Under the pieces are notes generated by a model, which made no database searches, was not told the DNA's origin, and was given only the letters and a program-made list of their open reading frames with translations. From NCBI GenBank assembly GCA_035513275.1, contig DATKCJ010000300.1, positions 1-64,000 on the forward strand: DNA of 64,000 bases. Direction: 5' to 3'. Shown here piece after piece: positions 33,201 through 41,451 of the stretch (within the stretch, counting starts at the first letter, position 1; the number at the start of each line of letters is the position of its first letter). A program made the translations under genes and the position numbers. Origin of the DNA: DATKCJ01 sp035513275. Its GTDB lineage: Bacteria > Verrucomicrobiota > Verrucomicrobiia > Opitutales > Opitutaceae.

Positions 33201-33515
33201 ATGAAAATCCAGATCAACACCGATAATAACATCACGGGTCGCGAAGCACTGGTTGCGCGGGCCGAGGCCACCATCACAGACGCGCTCGGCCACCGCGCAA
33301 AACATGTTACCCGCGTCGAGGTCCACCTCAGCGACGAGAACGGCGAAAAAACCGGAGGCCTGGACAAGCGTTGCATGATGGAGGCGCGCATGGGAGGTCG
33401 CCAACCGATAGCGGTTACAGACGAGTCGGACAGCCTTGACGGAGCCATCGCCGGAGCGGCTGACAAGCTGAAGGCTTCGCTGGATTCCATCCTCGGTCGG
33501 TTGACCGATCGCTAG
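33201..33515 (+). CDS. HPF/RaiA-family ribosome-associated protein
   Basis: A 104-residue protein of the HPF/RaiA fold: MKIQINTDNNITGREALVARAEATITDAL, 'HVTRVEVHLSDENGEK' and 'KRCMMEARMGGRQPIAVTD', then a closing helix (DGAIAGAADKLKASLDS). Family members bind the ribosome and prevent its breakdown or turnover in resting cells. It is close in length to the short HPF type and lacks the C-terminal dimerisation domain of long HPF. I used ATG 33201; GTG 33183 would add six residues. It lies 75 bases after sulfite oxidase in the stress block. Confidence 0.85.
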   Translation: MKIQINTDNNITGREALVARAEATITDALGHRAKHVTRVEVHLSDENGEKTGGLDKRCMMEARMGGRQPIAVTDESDSLDGAIAGAADKLKASLDSILGRLTDR

Positions 33516-33547
33516 GCCGGCAACGATCATCCTGAAAAACACCCGGA

Positions 33548-34840
33548 GTGATGACGGCCGAACAAACTGATCTGCTGAACGCGCTGCGACGGGACTCGTT
33601 CAGCTATTTCGTCCACCACACGAATCTCGCAAACGGGCTGGTGCGGGACAAATCGAAGGAAGGATGGCCGGCGAGCATCGCCGCCACCGGCCTAGTGCTC
33701 GCCGCCTATCCGGTCGGCGTCGAGCGCGGCCTCATGACGCGTGACGAAGCGGTGCGGCGGACCTTGGCCGCGCTCCGTTTCTTTGCCAACGCGCCGCACG
33801 GTCCCGAGCCCGATGCCACCGGATACAAAGGTTTCTATTATCACTTCCTCGACATGGAAAGCGGGCGGCGTGCGTGGGGATCCGAACTGTCGAGCGTGGA
33901 CAGCGCGTTCCTGCTCGCAGGCATGTTGGCTGCCGCTGCCTATTTCCAGCAGCAGACGGCGGCTGAAGACGAAATCCGCCGGCTCGCGGACGCCCTGTAT
34001 CGCAAAGCGGACTGGCAATGGATGCAAAACGGCGCGGCGTCGGTGAGTCACGGCTGGACGCCCGAGAAAGGCTTTCTCCGCTACCGCTGGCACGGCTACG
34101 ACGAGGCGCTGATCATCTATCTGCTGGGATTGGGTTCGCCGACGCACCCGCTGCCGGTCGAGAGCTACCGAGCCTGGGCCTCGACGTACAAGTGGAAGAA
34201 GATTTACGACATCGAGTTCCTGTACGCGGGGCCGTTGTTCATCCATCAGTTGTCGCATGTGTGGATCGATTTCCGGGGCATTCGCGACGAGTTCATGCGC
34301 CAGCACGACCTGGATTATTTCGAGAACAGCCGGCGCGCGACTTTCGTGCAGCAACAGTATGCGATCCGCAACCCGCGCGGGTTCGCGCACTACGACGAAT
34401 GTTGCTGGGGGATCACCGCCAGCGACGGGCCGGGGCCGCAAACGCTGTTGGTGGATGGAATCGAGCGCGTGTTCTACGACTACATCGCTCGCGGCGCGCC
34501 CTACGGTCCCGACGACGGCACGCTGGCCCCGTGGGCGGTGGTCGCGTCGCTGCCGTTCGCGCCCGAGATCGTTCTGCCCACAATCCAGAATTATGAACGC
34601 ATGGAGTTGGGGGCGGCGCGAGACTACGGCTACAAGGCGAGCTTCAACCCCACCTTTCCGTTGGAGCCGAAACACGAACACGGCTGGGTGTCGCCGTATA
34701 ACTTCGGCCTCAACCAGGGGCCGATTTTGCTGATGATCGAAAACCATCGCTCCGATTTCCTGTGGGCGCTCATGCGGCGATGTTCGTATCTGGTCACCGG
34801 CCTGCGGCGGGCGGGATTTACCGGCGGCTGGTTGGGATGA
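33548..34840 (+). CDS. Glycoamylase-domain protein, probably a beta-glucanase relative
   Basis: A 430-residue soluble alpha/alpha-barrel protein of the glycoamylase domain (PF10091) family, which includes GH144 beta-1,2-glucanases and the end domain of cyclic beta-1,2-glucan synthases. Visible marks are RDSFSYFVHHTN, EGWPASIAATGLVLAAYP, KGFYYHFLDME, SSVDSAFLLAGML, KGFLRYRWHGYDEALIIYLLGLGSP, and the C-terminal NFGLNQGPILLMIENHRS. Several conserved Asp and Glu residues sit in these blocks. It has no signal peptide, so it works inside the cell, unlike most secreted members. It is next to the MscS gene, suggesting turnover of osmoprotective glucans, which is inference. Confidence 0.8.
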   Translation: MMTAEQTDLLNALRRDSFSYFVHHTNLANGLVRDKSKEGWPASIAATGLVLAAYPVGVERGLMTRDEAVRRTLAALRFFANAPHGPEPDATGYKGFYYHFLDMESGRRAWGSELSSVDSAFLLAGMLAAAAYFQQQTAAEDEIRRLADALYRKADWQWMQNGAASVSHGWTPEKGFLRYRWHGYDEALIIYLLGLGSPTHPLPVESYRAWASTYKWKKIYDIEFLYAGPLFIHQLSHVWIDFRGIRDEFMRQHDLDYFENSRRATFVQQQYAIRNPRGFAHYDECCWGITASDGPGPQTLLVDGIERVFYDYIARGAPYGPDDGTLAPWAVVASLPFAPEIVLPTIQNYERMELGAARDYGYKASFNPTFPLEPKHEHGWVSPYNFGLNQGPILLMIENHRSDFLWALMRRCSYLVTGLRRAGFTGGWLG

Positions 34841-35003
34841 GATGCCGATGCGGACTCTCCCATAATCCACGGTGGGGCATTACCCCATGGTGAATCGGCC
34901 CCCGTGGGCGCAAACTTGAGTGTCTGCCCCGGTGCCGAACGCGGTGAGCGGCGTAGGCGGAGGTCCCGGGGGAAGCCAAACCTCCATCGAACAAACACCG
35001 CGC

Positions 35004-36569
35004 ATGATGAACTCTGGAACGGCGAACATCCCTGCAAGGGACTGGCACGACTGTTTGCGCCGATCGGGAGGCGACGTCTACGCACTGCTGCGGCGAGTGA
35101 CGCGGCTCGCTGCTGTTTGTGGAATGTCGATCGTGACGGTCTCGGCGCAGGAACCGCCACCCAAGGCTGGCGCTTCGCCAGCGGCGACTCCCACGAAAGA
35201 AGAACTTTCGCTGGCTCCCGCGAAGGTGGACGTCAAACCCGTCGCGCGGGATGAAGAAATCCGCCTGCGTCTTCAAAACGTCCTCGATGCGACGGATTGG
35301 TTCACCGCGCCTGAAGTCCGGGTCGAGGAAGGAGTCGTCTTCCTTTCGGGTCGCGTGTCTTCCGACGAACTCAAGAAATGGGCGGGCGATCTGGCGCGCA
35401 ACACCCAGGACGTCGTCGCCGTGGCCAATCGGATGGAAGTGGCCGAACCGTCGATGTGGGATTGGGGTCCGGCATGGAGCGGACTGCTGGGGCTTTGGCG
35501 CGGCTTTCTGCGGTCACTGCCCTTGCTTTTTGTTGGGCTGCTCATCCTGGGACTGTCGGTCGTGGCCGGACTGCTGGCCGCGCGGAAATCCCGTTCACTG
35601 CTTCGTCACCGGATTCAGGCGCGACTGCTGCGCAATGTGATCGCGGGGGGCATCGGCGTGCTGGTGATTCTTGTGGGCACCTACATCGTGCTCCGGGTCT
35701 CAGGCTTGACGCAACTGGCGCTGACCGTGGTTGGGGGCACCGGTCTGGTCGGTCTGGCCGTGGGCATCGCTTTCCGGGACATCACCGAGAACTTCCTGGC
35801 CAGCATTTTTCTGAGCATGCAGCGGCCGTTCGAGACGGGCGACCTGGTCGAGGTGTCCGGCGTGACCGGATACGTGCAGCAGTTGAACGTGCGCACAACC
35901 ATCCTGATGGCCCTGGATGGCAACCTTGTGCAGATTCCCAACGCCACCGTTTACAAGAGCAACATCCGCAATTTCACAACCAGCTCCAACCGGCGTGGAG
36001 ACTTTGCCGTCGGCATCGGCTACGACGATTCGATCGGCGAAGCGCAGGAGATCGCGCTCCACGTGCTGACGGACCATCCGGCGGTTCTGAGCGAGCCCGA
36101 GCCCTTGGTGCTGGTCGATGACTTGGGAAAGGCGACCGTCAACCTGCGGGTCTATTTTTGGATCAATGGCCGCGAACACAGTTGGGCGAAGGTGCGGTCT
36201 TCGGTGATCCGGCTGGTGAAACGCGCCTTTCAGAAGCACGGAATTTCGATGCCCGACGAGGCTCGCGAGGTGGTGTTCCCGAAGGGAATCCCCATCACCA
36301 TGCTCGACGGGAAGCCGGCTGGGTCACCCGATGTTCAGGTGGAAAAACAACTTCCAGTCGCCCGGCCGTCCGAAGAGCCCGATGTCGTGTCCACAAAAGC
36401 GGAAGGTGGATTGCAGAGCGAGGCTGCCGTCCTGGACGAGCAAGCACGCCAGGCTCAACCGATGCGAGAGGGGGAGAATCTCCTGCCAAAAGCTCCCGAC
36501 AGTTCCTCCCCGGAAGAACCGGCGCGAAAATCACCCGCCAAATCTGATTCGACCGCGATCTCCCCATGA
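35004..36569 (+). CDS. MscS mechanosensitive channel with N-terminal BON domain
   Basis: A 521-residue channel-type protein. After a short N-terminal hydrophobic signal (RRVTRLAAVCGMSIVTVSA), residues about 75-140 form a BON domain (RLRLQNVLDATDWFTAPEVRVEEGVVFLSGRV). Then follow three membrane segments (LPLLFVGLLILGLSVVAGLLA, VIAGGIGVLVILVGTYIVL, TVVGGTGLVGLAVGIAF) and the MscS pore/beta region (FRDITENFLASIFLSMQRPFETGD, NGR-less IPNATVYKSNIRNFT). The C-terminus is a 130-residue polar tail. MscS opens on membrane stretch. The frame starts at GTG 34920; ATG 35004 is preferred. It ends overlapping the NhaA gene. Confidence 0.83.
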   Translation: MMNSGTANIPARDWHDCLRRSGGDVYALLRRVTRLAAVCGMSIVTVSAQEPPPKAGASPAATPTKEELSLAPAKVDVKPVARDEEIRLRLQNVLDATDWFTAPEVRVEEGVVFLSGRVSSDELKKWAGDLARNTQDVVAVANRMEVAEPSMWDWGPAWSGLLGLWRGFLRSLPLLFVGLLILGLSVVAGLLAARKSRSLLRHRIQARLLRNVIAGGIGVLVILVGTYIVLRVSGLTQLALTVVGGTGLVGLAVGIAFRDITENFLASIFLSMQRPFETGDLVEVSGVTGYVQQLNVRTTILMALDGNLVQIPNATVYKSNIRNFTTSSNRRGDFAVGIGYDDSIGEAQEIALHVLTDHPAVLSEPEPLVLVDDLGKATVNLRVYFWINGREHSWAKVRSSVIRLVKRAFQKHGISMPDEAREVVFPKGIPITMLDGKPAGSPDVQVEKQLPVARPSEEPDVVSTKAEGGLQSEAAVLDEQARQAQPMREGENLLPKAPDSSSPEEPARKSPAKSDSTAISP

Positions 36570-37969
36570 ACGAACAGGAGTCATCTAAAGTCTCTGGCCC
36601 GCCGCGCACCCACGGGATGCGCGAGATTCGCGCCGAAGGTTCGCACCTCAACCGGCAGGTGCTGCTCCCGGCCGAGCGATTCATCCACAGTGAAACGATC
36701 GGCGGCGCGTTGCTGCTCGTCTGTGCGATCGTCGCTCTGGCATGGGCCAACTCACCGTGGAGTCAGTCGTACTTCGCCTTCCGCGACACACCGGTTTCCT
36801 TTCAATTCGGCAGCTTCTCCGTGGCGCTGGATTTGCAGCACTGGATCAACGACGGATTGATGGCCGTTTTCTTTTTCGTTGTGGCGCTGGAGATCAAACG
36901 CGAACTCGTCTTTGGCGACCTTACCGACAAGCGCAAGGCGGCCCTGCCGGTCGCGGCGGCTTTGGGCGGCATGATCGCGCCAGCCGGACTCTATCTCGCC
37001 TTGAACTTCGGAGGCAAAGGCGCGGCGGGCTGGGGCATCCCGATGGCGACGGACATAGCTTTCGCACTCGCCATTCTCGCACTGCTCGGCAGGCGCGTGC
37101 CTCTGCAATTGCGGATGTTTCTGCTCACTTTCGCGATCGTCGACGACGTTGGAGCGATCGGGGTGATTGCGATTTATTACACCGAGCACTTTTCCCTGCC
37201 GGCGATGGGGCTGGCGATCGCGATCCTGGGACTGATGCTCGCGATGCGCTGGCTGGGGTTTCGATCGCCCATGGCCTATGTGCTGCCGGCCGTTATTTTC
37301 TGGGCGGCGATGCTGAAATCGGGCGTCCACGCCACCGTCGCCGGTGTGATTCTCGGGGCGATCACTCCGGCGATATCGCCGGGGCGCAAGAGCACTTTTG
37401 TCGAGGCGGTGAAGGAGATCCTGCCGGATGTGCCTGACTCGCCTGACCGGGAAGACTCGGAGCGGAACGAGATCATGCTCGGGCGCATTGAGGAAATGGC
37501 CCGCCAAACGGAATCTCCGCTGGAACGGCTGGAGCGCATGGTTCATCCGTGGACGAGTTACCTCGTTCTGCCGCTTTTCGCCCTGGTTAATGCCGGCGTG
37601 GCACTTTCGGGTGAATTTATCCGGCAGGCGTTCACCAGTGCGGTGACGTTGGGAGTGATACTGGGCTTGGTGGTCGGCAAAGCGGTAGGCGTGACCGCTT
37701 TTGCGTGGCTGGCGGTTCGACTCGGTTGGGCGGCGCTGCCCGGCGGCGTGACGTGGAGGCACATCACCGGCGCGGCACTGATCGGCGGCGTGGGTTTCAC
37801 GGTGAGCCTGTTCATCACCGGGCTGGCCTTTACCGAGGCCCTGCTGATTGAGGAAGCGAAGGTCGGGGTGCTTGCTGCTTCGCTCATCGCCGGATTGGGC
37901 GGATATTTAGTCCTCCTGCTGGTGAGCCGTGGATCCAAACCGGGCGACGAAAAGGGAAGCGGAGCATGA
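36566..37969 (+). CDS. nhaA: NhaA-type Na+/H+ antiporter
   Basis: A 467-residue antiporter with about 12 membrane segments. Diagnostic stretches are FIHSETIGGALLLVCAIVALAWANS, LQHWINDGLMAVFFFVVALEIKREL, 'MATDIAFALAILALLG', the DDVGAIGVIAIYYTE segment with the paired Asp residues that carry sodium and protons, and 'HITGAALIGGVGFTVSLFI'. It is longer than E. coli NhaA (388) owing to extra cytoplasmic loops (about 275-320). The ATG overlaps the stop of the MscS gene by 4 bases, so the channel and antiporter are translationally coupled, which fits osmotic and pH homeostasis. Confidence 0.95.
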   Translation: MNEQESSKVSGPPRTHGMREIRAEGSHLNRQVLLPAERFIHSETIGGALLLVCAIVALAWANSPWSQSYFAFRDTPVSFQFGSFSVALDLQHWINDGLMAVFFFVVALEIKRELVFGDLTDKRKAALPVAAALGGMIAPAGLYLALNFGGKGAAGWGIPMATDIAFALAILALLGRRVPLQLRMFLLTFAIVDDVGAIGVIAIYYTEHFSLPAMGLAIAILGLMLAMRWLGFRSPMAYVLPAVIFWAAMLKSGVHATVAGVILGAITPAISPGRKSTFVEAVKEILPDVPDSPDREDSERNEIMLGRIEEMARQTESPLERLERMVHPWTSYLVLPLFALVNAGVALSGEFIRQAFTSAVTLGVILGLVVGKAVGVTAFAWLAVRLGWAALPGGVTWRHITGAALIGGVGFTVSLFITGLAFTEALLIEEAKVGVLAASLIAGLGGYLVLLLVSRGSKPGDEKGSGA

Positions 37970-38011
37970 ACTTCGCCGGATCGCTTGCCTGAAAACGTGG
38001 AAGATTAGACC

Positions 38012-39361
38012 GTGAACAAACTCAAAAACCTCTGGAGTAATCTGCACGAAAGCTTTTGGTTTCTGCCGGCGTTGATCGTCGCGTTCTGCACGGCACTGGC
38101 CGTGGGTTTGGTCGAGGTGGATTCCTCCCGGAGTCAGGATTGGATGGACGACTGGCCACGCCTTTTCGGAGCCGGCGCGGCGGGCGCCCGCGGGATGCTG
38201 GCCACCATTGCCGGCTCGATGATGACCGTGGTGGGAGTTACGTTCTCCATGACGTTGGTGACCCTGGCGCTCGCTTCGAGCCAGTACAGTTCACGCATTC
38301 TGCGGAACTTCATGAGTGATCACGCCACGCAGGTCGTGCTCGGAATCTTTGCCGGCATTTTCACTTACTGCCTCGTCGTGTTGCGCACGATTCGCGGGGG
38401 CGACGGGAGCGAATTTGTTCCGAGCCTGTCGGTGGCTTTCAGCGTCGTGCTGGCAATCGGGGGCATCGGGACCCTCATTTTCTTCATTCATCACATCGCG
38501 TCTTCGATCCAGGCCTCGAGCATTGTTGCCTCGGTGACGAAGGAAACCCTGGTGGCTGTGGACCGGCTATTCCCGGAGAAACTGGGAGAAGAGCTGACGG
38601 ATGACGAAGCTGATTCGTCCCAACTCCCGTTGCCGACGCGGAACTGGCAGGCCGTCATGGCCAGGCGCGATGGCTACCTCCAGGGCGTGAATAAGGCGGC
38701 GCTTCTGCGCCTGGCGCGGAAGCACAAGACCATCGTGCGGATGGACCGCGGCATCGGCGAGTTTGTGGTCCGGAACACCCCGCTCGCCTCGCTCGCTCTG
38801 GAGAACCCGCCGGACAAGGAGATCGTTGCGGCACTGCGGGCGGCCTACAGCATCGACTGCAACCGCACGGTGCACCAGGATTGCTCATTCGGCATCCGCC
38901 AGCTCGTGGATATGGCGTTGCGCGCGCTCTCACCCGGCATCAACGACACCACGACGGCCGTGATGTGCGTGGACTATTTGACGGCGATTCTGGCGCGTCT
39001 GGCCTCCCGGGAAATTCCTTCATCGCGCCGCTATGAGGACGGGGAACTGCGGGTGATCTCCATCCCGCAGACGTTTGCCAGCCTGGTGGCCGAATCATTC
39101 GATGAAATTCGAGGCAGCGCCTCAGGCAACGTTTCCATCATGTTACGGATGATGGGCGCGCTCCAAACCATCGCCAGTCTGACGGACAGCGCGAGTCGGC
39201 GGCAGGTGCTCCGGGAGCAAGTGGAGTGCATCGCCGAAGTGGCCGAACGAACCATCGAGTCTCCGCACGATCGAACCCGGTTTGAGACCCGGCTGGGACG
39301 GGTGCGCGAAGCCTTCGAAGAGAGATGCTCGGATCGACAGCCGGCGAAGGTTGAAGAATAA
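38012..39361 (+). CDS. DUF2254 membrane protein
   Basis: A 449-residue membrane protein of the DUF2254 family. The N-terminal third has four membrane segments (FWFLPALIVAFCTALAVGLV, MLATIAGSMMTVVGVTFSMTLVTLALASSQYSSRIL, LGIFAGIFTYCLVVLRTI, LSVAFSVVLAIGGIGTLIFFIHH). The rest is a soluble helical domain with HRTVHQDCSFGIRQL-like NRTVHQDCSFGIRQLVDMALRALSPGINDTTTA, the family signature. Function is unknown; members often neighbour transporter and stress genes. The start is GTG 38012. It lies 42 bases after nhaA in the same direction. Confidence 0.88.
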   Translation: MNKLKNLWSNLHESFWFLPALIVAFCTALAVGLVEVDSSRSQDWMDDWPRLFGAGAAGARGMLATIAGSMMTVVGVTFSMTLVTLALASSQYSSRILRNFMSDHATQVVLGIFAGIFTYCLVVLRTIRGGDGSEFVPSLSVAFSVVLAIGGIGTLIFFIHHIASSIQASSIVASVTKETLVAVDRLFPEKLGEELTDDEADSSQLPLPTRNWQAVMARRDGYLQGVNKAALLRLARKHKTIVRMDRGIGEFVVRNTPLASLALENPPDKEIVAALRAAYSIDCNRTVHQDCSFGIRQLVDMALRALSPGINDTTTAVMCVDYLTAILARLASREIPSSRRYEDGELRVISIPQTFASLVAESFDEIRGSASGNVSIMLRMMGALQTIASLTDSASRRQVLREQVECIAEVAERTIESPHDRTRFETRLGRVREAFEERCSDRQPAKVEE

Positions 39362-39366
39362 CAGGC

Positions 39367-39426
39367 GTAGGAGGGTTCTGCCCCATGGCATGAGATGTCT
39401 TTTCCGCGCATGCTCAACCCTTGCGA
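39367..39426 (+). repeat. 60-bp dispersed repeat, copy 2
   Basis: Begins six bases after the DUF2254 stop codon, 54 of 60 bases identical to 27905-27964. It occupies most of the 162-base gap before the cardiolipin synthase gene. Confidence 0.85.
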
Positions 39427-39523
39427 AGGGTCGCGCGTCATCTCTCCCCAGCCGGGCAGGGTCGCGAAACCGTCTGACCCTCAACGAGCGTCCGAGTGGC
39501 TACAACTCACGAGAAGAACCTAA

Positions 39524-40789
39524 ATGCTGCTGACAATTCTGAGTACCATTCTGGTCACGGTCTTTGTCACCGTGGTGTTTCTGAATCTCCGGGCCGGGGA
39601 GAAACACATCCGCCACAAACTGGCCCACGAGTTTACCGTCGAGCATCCGCAGTTTCTGCGCAGCATGGGAAATCTGCTGGGGGCCGGCATTATGGCGGGA
39701 AACCGCGTGCAGGCGCTGCAGAACGGCGTGGAGATTTTCCCCTCCATGCTGGAGGCGATCCGTGGTGCTCGCGAGACCATCACCTTCGAGACCTATATCT
39801 ACTGGTCGGGCGAGATTGGTCGGGAATTTTCCGCTGCACTTGGCGAGCGCGCCCGGGCCGGCGTGAAGGTTCATGTCATGCTGGATTGGGCCGGTAGTGC
39901 GAAGATGGAGGCCAAGTCTCTGGAAGCGTTGAAAGAAGCGGGGGCAGACGTGGAGAAGTTCCACCCGTTGCGCTGGTATACGCTCACGCGCATGAACAAC
40001 CGTACCCACCGTAAGCTGCTGGTGGTCGATGGCCGGATCGGGTTCACGGGTGGAGTCGGCATCGCGGATCTGTGGGAGGGCGATGCGGACTCGAAGGAAC
40101 ACTGGCGCGATTCGCACTTCCGCATCGAAGGCCCCGCGGTCGCGCAAATGCAGGCCGCTTTCACCGACAACTGGATCAAGGTCCGCGGGGAAGTTCTCTG
40201 CGGCAGCACGTATTTTCCGGAGCTGCGACCTGTCGGCGGCTCGCTGGCGCAGGTGTTCAAGAGCTCGCGGGGTGAAGGCAGCGAGAGCGTGCGCCTGATG
40301 TATCTGCTCTCGATCACAGCGGCCAGCCGGCACATCCGCCTGCAGTCGGCTTATTTCGTGCCGGATGATCTGGCGATTCAGGCATTCGTGAGCGCGCGCG
40401 AGCGCGGCGTGAAGGTGGATCTCATCGTGCCGGGGCCTCACATGGATTCGAAGATCGTCCAGAGCGCGAGCCGAGCGCTGTGGGGCGCGCTGCTCGATGC
40501 GGGCGTTGAGATCCACGAGTTCCAGCCGACGATGTATCACTGCAAGGTGCTGATCGTGGACGACGTCTGGGTGTCGGTGGGTTCGACCAACTTCGATGAC
40601 CGGTCTTTCCGGCTGAACGACGAGACCAACCTCAACATCTACGACCCCGCCTTTGCTCGCGAGCAGGTGAAAGTGTTCGAGGACGACAAGCGCAAATCCC
40701 GCTTGATAACGCGCGCGGAACTGAAGAACCGGTCCGCCCTCGGAAAATTTCTCGACGCGATCGCCTCCACGATCCGACGGCAGTTGTGA
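39524..40789 (+). CDS. cls: Cardiolipin synthase-like phospholipase D protein
   Basis: A 421-residue membrane-bound enzyme with one N-terminal helix (MLLTILSTILVTVFVTVVFL) and two PLD catalytic HKD motifs: His162-x-Lys164...Asp169 (HRKLLVVDG) and His339-x-Lys341...Asp346 (HCKVLIVDD). The order FETYIYWSGEIGREF, 'MNNRTHRKLL' and 'STNFDDRSFRLNDE' is that of bacterial cardiolipin synthases, which join two phosphatidylglycerols. It has one membrane helix rather than the two of E. coli ClsA, closer to ClsB-type members. It ends the stress block and would remodel membrane lipids under stress. Confidence 0.88.
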   Translation: MLLTILSTILVTVFVTVVFLNLRAGEKHIRHKLAHEFTVEHPQFLRSMGNLLGAGIMAGNRVQALQNGVEIFPSMLEAIRGARETITFETYIYWSGEIGREFSAALGERARAGVKVHVMLDWAGSAKMEAKSLEALKEAGADVEKFHPLRWYTLTRMNNRTHRKLLVVDGRIGFTGGVGIADLWEGDADSKEHWRDSHFRIEGPAVAQMQAAFTDNWIKVRGEVLCGSTYFPELRPVGGSLAQVFKSSRGEGSESVRLMYLLSITAASRHIRLQSAYFVPDDLAIQAFVSARERGVKVDLIVPGPHMDSKIVQSASRALWGALLDAGVEIHEFQPTMYHCKVLIVDDVWVSVGSTNFDDRSFRLNDETNLNIYDPAFAREQVKVFEDDKRKSRLITRAELKNRSALGKFLDAIASTIRRQL

Positions 40790-40890
40790 GGCCGTGGGTT
40801 TCAGCGCTCAGCGGGAACACGTCAGGGCTTGAGGGCTGATGGCCGAATGTTCCGGAGCCCAATCCCTTTGCGCCTGGGCGATCCGGCCTT

Positions 40891-41310
40891 TCATTTGATG
40901 TGCCCTTCATACTGGGGCAGATTGTCGGTGATCTCGAACCAAGGCGCCTTGTCTCCCACGAAGATGTGGGCGGAGGGGCTGATCGACGGAGCGTCGATGA
41001 GCGTTCCCATGGCCACGTGGCTGAACTCGGCGTTTCTTACGACTGAGAACAGGAGCGATCCGCATTGGCCGCAGTGGACGTCGAACGCCGGCCCGCTCCC
41101 GTATTGGAGCACCGATGATTCTCCGGCGGTGATCCGAAGCTTGGAGCGTTCGATTCCGGCAAATGGCTTGAACGCCGAGCCGGTCGCGCGCCGGCAGTCT
41201 GAGCAATGGCAATTTTGGGAGTAGAGGAAACTGTCCTCGACCTCATACGCGACTGCCCGGCAGAGGCACGAGCCATGTAGGAGTTTTGGGGACTTGGTGG
41301 TTGGTTCCAT
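40891..41310 (-). CDS. GFA (glutathione-dependent formaldehyde-activating) family protein
   Basis: A 139-residue zinc protein of the GFA/CENP-V family. The ligand pattern is CLCRAVAYEV (Cys pair), CHCSDCRRATGSAF (three-Cys motif) and HCGQCGSLLFS, with DAPSISPSAHIFVGDKAPWFEI at the end. Members bind glutathione or related adducts; most have no shown activity. I used ATG 41310 (MEPTTKSPKLLHGSC); the frame continues upstream into the neighbouring gene. It is divergent from the DUF1593 gene starting at 41452. Confidence 0.88.
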   Translation of the reverse strand: MEPTTKSPKLLHGSCLCRAVAYEVEDSFLYSQNCHCSDCRRATGSAFKPFAGIERSKLRITAGESSVLQYGSGPAFDVHCGQCGSLLFSVVRNAEFSHVAMGTLIDAPSISPSAHIFVGDKAPWFEITDNLPQYEGHIK

Positions 41311-41451
41311 CTTGTTGACGTTTGACGCAGCCAGAAGTGCAGCACTCGTCTCCAAAACTGCCAAGCGAAGAGGGTCTCTCCTTTCTCTGCGCTGATTGCC
41401 CCTAGCGCTCGCAATCGGCTGCGAACTTCGCTGAGAATCGGCGCCCCACTC

